A DNA stretch of 15,496 nucleotides, taken from positions 5,686 to 21,181 of the forward strand of contig CADAFA010000012.1 in the NCBI GenBank assembly GCA_902787065.1. The letters are read 5' to 3'. The translations under genes were made by a program, and so were the position numbers. Shown here piece by piece: positions 12,687 through 15,496 of the stretch (positions are counted from its first letter, which is position 1; each line of letters begins with the position of its first letter). The notes under the pieces are model-generated. The model worked only from the letters and a program-made list of their open reading frames with translations, had not been told where the DNA came from and did not search any database. Source of the stretch: an uncultured Elusimicrobium sp. GTDB taxonomy: Bacteria; Elusimicrobiota; Elusimicrobia; Elusimicrobiales; Elusimicrobiaceae.

Positions 12687-14519
12687 TTAAAAATAGGTTA
12701 AGGAGAAGGAACTGTCAGCTTCTTTTTTAGCATAAGCTTTAGCTAAACTTTTTTCTAAAGCTATCAGGGGAATACGCCCAAGGGAAAGGACTTTGGTGTG
12801 GAACGTTACCAAGTTAAAATCTTTACCAAGTTGTTTTTTGTACTTTGTTTTTACACGTTCAAATTCTTGGGCCCCTATTACATAAGAAACAGCATCCAAG
12901 GGGTTTAAAGCTAAATAATTTAAGTATGTTTTTGCTTCCTCTTCTTTAATTCCGGCCTCTGTTATATAAGTTAAAGCGGAATTATAATCTAAATCTTTTG
13001 TTTGTAATTTATAGTCTACTAATGCATATACTGCTTTTTTGTAATTAGACCAAAGGTAATTTAGAACATCTTCCCTTTCCACAAATAAACCATTTTGGTA
13101 AGAGGTATCTAAAGCATATTTTATCCAGCCATGCATGTAGAAAAGGTCATTTGATAATTTGCATACAAGGGAGGAATTCGCCGGTTCTACGGAATAAGTT
13201 AAGAGTTGCCCCGGTGTTACAAATTCAGCCGTATTAAGTTTTATTTTACTGTAGGTGTAATTTGCGTCATTATTGGTGTTATTCCCTTTACTTGTTTTAG
13301 CTTTTTGCGGCAAAGTAATTAAGATATCTCCTGACCTTTTTTGTGCTAAAGGGATCGGCGGATATATTGTTATTTTTGAAGGCTTATTTTTAAATATATA
13401 CGGTGCAGGAGCAATAAGGATAGGTAGAGACAAAGTCGGGAACAATTCTTTATCAACAAAAAATTTATCGGTTTCGATAATGTCACCGGAATAAGTGTTC
13501 AAAATCTTATTATGTTCGGGAGCTTTAGTATATTTTTCTGCGAGAATATAATAATCTTTTGGGAATATTACTACATTTTTTTTAACGGTTCTTTCTGCCA
13601 ATTGTTCTTCAGTTAAGTATTCTATAACTTCTTGCGTAATATTCTGCACTAAGTCTTTTTTTGTTTTGTCCAGATTCTTTTTTAAGGTGTTTTCAAGTTT
13701 GTTGTAACTTAGAGGGAACATATACACTTTTTGGTACAAATATTTATAATTATCGGTGCCAATTCTAAAATCAGAATAATTTTTAGCTTCTAATTTTTTT
13801 TGTAAAAAAGTTTTATATTTGTTTAAGGCATTTACTAAATTTTTTATTGATTCGTTAAATTGATTTTTTACATTTTTATCTTCAGTGATTTTGGAAGCTA
13901 AATTTATTAAACCTGATATACCCGTAATTTCAAGATTTATTTTTTCTATGGCTAACCTTAAGTTTAATTCAGACGGTGTAGTGAGGTTTAATTCGGCTTC
14001 TTGTAAAGTTTCAGGCATAAGATCTAAAAATTTTAAGGAGTAATCGATCCTTCCTTGCTCGTTTAGGAAATCTTTTATTAATATTTGATAAATTGTGTTT
14101 AGTGGTTCTAAGTACCATAAAGCATCTAATTCCAATTGATTTTTATTTTCTATATCAAAATATTTTAAACCTATCAGTTCCCTTAAAGTATAATAATCTG
14201 CCTGGGCATAAGCCGATAAAGAATTTGGGCGTATACCATTTAAGGTTTGTAACAAAGAGTCTAAGGCTTTAAGTTTTTCAGCTTCATTCTTTGAGTTACG
14301 TTTACTTATGTTTGCGGTATAATTGTAAACATTGATTCCTAAGGCTGCTACTTCTTCTTCATAAAAAGAAGACAGCACGGAAGTATATTTATTGGAAAGA
14401 GAAAAAATTCTATCATCATTTACCAAAAAATTATCTTCCTTTGTTCCTGCAAATAAAAGAGACCCTAACATGATTAGAGCAAATCCTGCAATTACTAAAA
14501 CACTAAATAATTTTTTCAT
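12687..14519 (-). CDS. Secreted DUF885-family protein with lost catalytic motif (probable pseudopeptidase)
   Basis: A 610-residue protein with a Sec signal peptide (MKKLFSVLVIAGFALIMLGS, cleavage near LFA-G). The C-terminus matches DUF885 closely: NPLDAVSYVIGAQEFERVKTK (537-557), then LGKDFNLVTFHTKVLSLGRIPLIALE (564-589), equivalent to the family's G-x-fdlreFHd...G.lPL. However the metal-binding HExxPGH motif reads EFVTPGQ (432-438): both His and the Glu are replaced. The usual EGWALY is HGWIKY (463-468), and the later VDTGIH-type ligand His is replaced in VDYKLQ (501-506). DUF885 enzymes are putative zinc carboxypeptidase-like hydrolases; here catalysis is unlikely and a binding or structural envelope role is more plausible. 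A GGGG ribosome site lies 9 bases upstream. The gene ends at the terminator. Confidence 0.85.
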   Translation of the reverse strand: MKKLFSVLVIAGFALIMLGSLLFAGTKEDNFLVNDDRIFSLSNKYTSVLSSFYEEEVAALGINVYNYTANISKRNSKNEAEKLKALDSLLQTLNGIRPNSLSAYAQADYYTLRELIGLKYFDIENKNQLELDALWYLEPLNTIYQILIKDFLNEQGRIDYSLKFLDLMPETLQEAELNLTTPSELNLRLAIEKINLEITGISGLINLASKITEDKNVKNQFNESIKNLVNALNKYKTFLQKKLEAKNYSDFRIGTDNYKYLYQKVYMFPLSYNKLENTLKKNLDKTKKDLVQNITQEVIEYLTEEQLAERTVKKNVVIFPKDYYILAEKYTKAPEHNKILNTYSGDIIETDKFFVDKELFPTLSLPILIAPAPYIFKNKPSKITIYPPIPLAQKRSGDILITLPQKAKTSKGNNTNNDANYTYSKIKLNTAEFVTPGQLLTYSVEPANSSLVCKLSNDLFYMHGWIKYALDTSYQNGLFVEREDVLNYLWSNYKKAVYALVDYKLQTKDLDYNSALTYITEAGIKEEEAKTYLNYLALNPLDAVSYVIGAQEFERVKTKYKKQLGKDFNLVTFHTKVLSLGRIPLIALEKSLAKAYAKKEADSSFSLTYF

Positions 14520-14523
14520 AATA

Positions 14524-15021
14524 TCAAACCCCTGTTAAAATTAAATTTCTTATAAATTTTAACATATTTTTTGCAGTAAGACTAATAAAAAGGTAAAATA
14601 TCTTATACCTCCCTTTTTTAGCAAGAGGGAAAAGGGCAGGGATATTTCTCTTGGCAACGGCAATATGGATAGCGGCAGCATGTTGCTTCTTCAGCTCCTG
14701 GATGATTCCGTCGACCAGATAAAAAGAGAGCCCCTGATGCTGGCAGTCCGGTCTGACGACGACCCTGGCAAACTCGCGGGCATTTTCTTTCACCTTCCAG
14801 CAATCAAGATCATCTGTCTCGTTTTCCGGAACAATGGAAATCGCGCCGATCACTTCACCGTCTCTTTCCAAAACATAAAGCGTCCCGGAAGCAAGATCGT
14901 TTTGGATCTCCTCCTCCCCAGGATACGATTCGTCCCACACGCAAAACGGCGTTCCGATCACTGCCCTGTAAAGGGCCAAAACAGTCTTTGCATCTCTTGT
15001 ATCTGCTTTTCTGAAAATCAT
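14524..15021 (-). CDS. GNAT acetyltransferase, probably 3'-truncated at a chimeric junction
   Basis: A 165-residue open frame. Residues 1 to ~137 form a GNAT domain: MIFRKADTRDAKTVLALYRA start, LYVLERDGEVIGAISIVPE, then the acetyl-CoA loop region FARVVVRPDCQHQGLSFYLV and IHIAVAKRNIPAL. A complete enzyme of this type would continue with LY-x-K-x-GF and a further beta strand; instead the frame changes to AT-rich, lysine-rich RYKIFYLFISLTAKNMLK, which is simply the translated 5' region of the DUF885 gene. GC content and codon use switch at the same point (about 14630-14645). The ATG has a good AGAGGG site and follows a YlmH-like gene by 19 bp. The substrate is unknown. The native gene is Firmicutes-like in style. 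Confidence 0.75.
   Translation of the reverse strand: MIFRKADTRDAKTVLALYRAVIGTPFCVWDESYPGEEEIQNDLASGTLYVLERDGEVIGAISIVPENETDDLDCWKVKENAREFARVVVRPDCQHQGLSFYLVDGIIQELKKQHAAAIHIAVAKRNIPALFPLAKKGRYKIFYLFISLTAKNMLKFIRNLILTGV
14609..14645. other. Composition breakpoint, likely assembly join or insertion boundary
   Basis: Left of here the sequence is AT-rich like the rest of the window; right of here it becomes GC-richer with runs such as GTCCGGTCTGACGACGACC. The left flank contains a small hairpin, 14611-14617 (CCCTTTT) with 14623-14629 (AAGAGGG), resembling 603-633 and 8440-8455. The GNAT homology stops within this interval. Confidence 0.7.
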
Positions 15022-15040
15022 GTCAATCCCTCTTCACCTT

Positions 15041-15496
15041 TTATTTGCTTAATGCCTTTCCGAATCCCCGAACGGAAAGGATATCTCCCGCCTTCAACCG
15101 TGCGCTTTTGTCGGTGATTGTTCTCCCGTTGACAAACACTTTTTCAGCGCTGAAAAGCTTCTCCGTCTGTCCCCTGGAAAGTCCGGTAAAAGCCGCGCAA
15201 ACAGCGTCCAGCCGTTCCGAAGCGATATTCAGCCGCAACGGCATGAAGCGAGGCGCAAGCTCCGGAAGATCCGGAGAAACAGTTTCTGCAACCACCGTTG
15301 TGCGGCGCACCTGCGTCAGCGAGGATATCAACATTTCAGCCACGGAAGCCAGGCAGAAAACCCAGGCCCGGTGATCCCGCGTCAGAATGTCGCCGGTCAG
15401 GCTGCGTTCAATCCCGAGTCCCAGAATTGCCCCGAGATAATCCCGATGCGTCAATTCTTCCGCGTATTTCTCGGACTTCGGCCGGATTTCAACGAC
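15041..15496 (-). CDS. ylmH: YlmH-like S4-domain RNA-binding protein, 5' end outside the window
   Basis: The frame is open to the right edge, so the N-terminus is missing; ~151 residues are visible. ELTHRDYLGAILGLGIERSLTGDI is the signature of the Firmicutes YlmH family, followed by a central region and an S4 domain (from ASERLDAVCAAFTGLSRGQTEKLFSAEKVFVNGR to AGDILSVRGFGKAL). YlmH binds RNA and has been linked to ribosome rescue and cell-division gene clusters in Bacillus-type bacteria; the usual sepF/ylmG/divIVA neighbours are not visible here, and a GNAT gene follows 19 bp downstream. Composition is GC-rich and unlike 1-14600, consistent with a clostridial source. The family call is good; the genome of origin is doubtful. 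Confidence 0.85.
   Translation of the reverse strand, partial: VVEIRPKSEKYAEELTHRDYLGAILGLGIERSLTGDILTRDHRAWVFCLASVAEMLISSLTQVRRTTVVAETVSPDLPELAPRFMPLRLNIASERLDAVCAAFTGLSRGQTEKLFSAEKVFVNGRTITDKSARLKAGDILSVRGFGKALSK

Noticed and set aside
14618..14803. Second minus-strand frame (61 residues) rich in Gly/Arg/Cys within the GNAT gene
   Set aside because: An out-of-frame shadow of a GC-rich gene; the GNAT frame has recognisable domain sequence.

Overview
The window reads as an AT-rich chromosome segment from an Elusimicrobium-like (Elusimicrobiota) gut bacterium. The evidence is a type IV pilin-like protein with the FTLLELLVVVVIIGILAAIA / ALPQYQ signature, very A/T-biased codon use, signal-peptide and beta-barrel-type proteins of a Gram-negative envelope, and AT-rich spacers with palindromic repeats. 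The last ~860 bases (about 14640-15496) are clearly GC-richer, use different codons and encode Firmicutes-type genes (a GNAT acetyltransferase and a YlmH-like S4 protein). The most likely explanation is a chimeric assembly join; recent transfer is the alternative.

Layout. 1-322: 3' end of an RluA-family pseudouridine synthase gene (+), carrying a GC-rich in-frame repeat. 323-843: non-coding spacer with a 121-bp dispersed palindromic repeat (copy A), G/C-tract hairpins and a promoter with a 14-T tract ahead of a pilin gene (844-1311, +). 8408-1316, all minus strand and almost gapless: a six-gene array of EIIA-HPr-EI fusion (nagF-like), PTS EIICB (nagE-like), a probable outer-membrane beta-barrel, a soluble histidine kinase, a small helical protein and an AI-2E-family membrane protein. 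8409-8723: spacer with copy B of the 121-bp repeat. 12621-8724, minus strand: a MATE exporter, an unrecognised membrane protein with a possible tubby-like C-terminal domain, and glutamate formimidoyltransferase. 12639-12671: strong intrinsic terminator. 14519-12687: a secreted DUF885-family protein that has lost the catalytic motif. 14524-15496: the GC-rich foreign or chimeric end.

How the genes work together. The two PTS genes form a complete phosphorelay from PEP to sugar (EI, HPr, IIA, IIB, IIC), most similar to N-acetylglucosamine systems. The downstream barrel could provide the matching outer-membrane entry route, and the kinase, helical protein and AI-2E protein appear translationally coupled to each other. 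No nagA or nagB is visible, so the sugar assignment rests on similarity recalled from sequence. No tRNA, rRNA, CRISPR array, transposase or phage gene was found.
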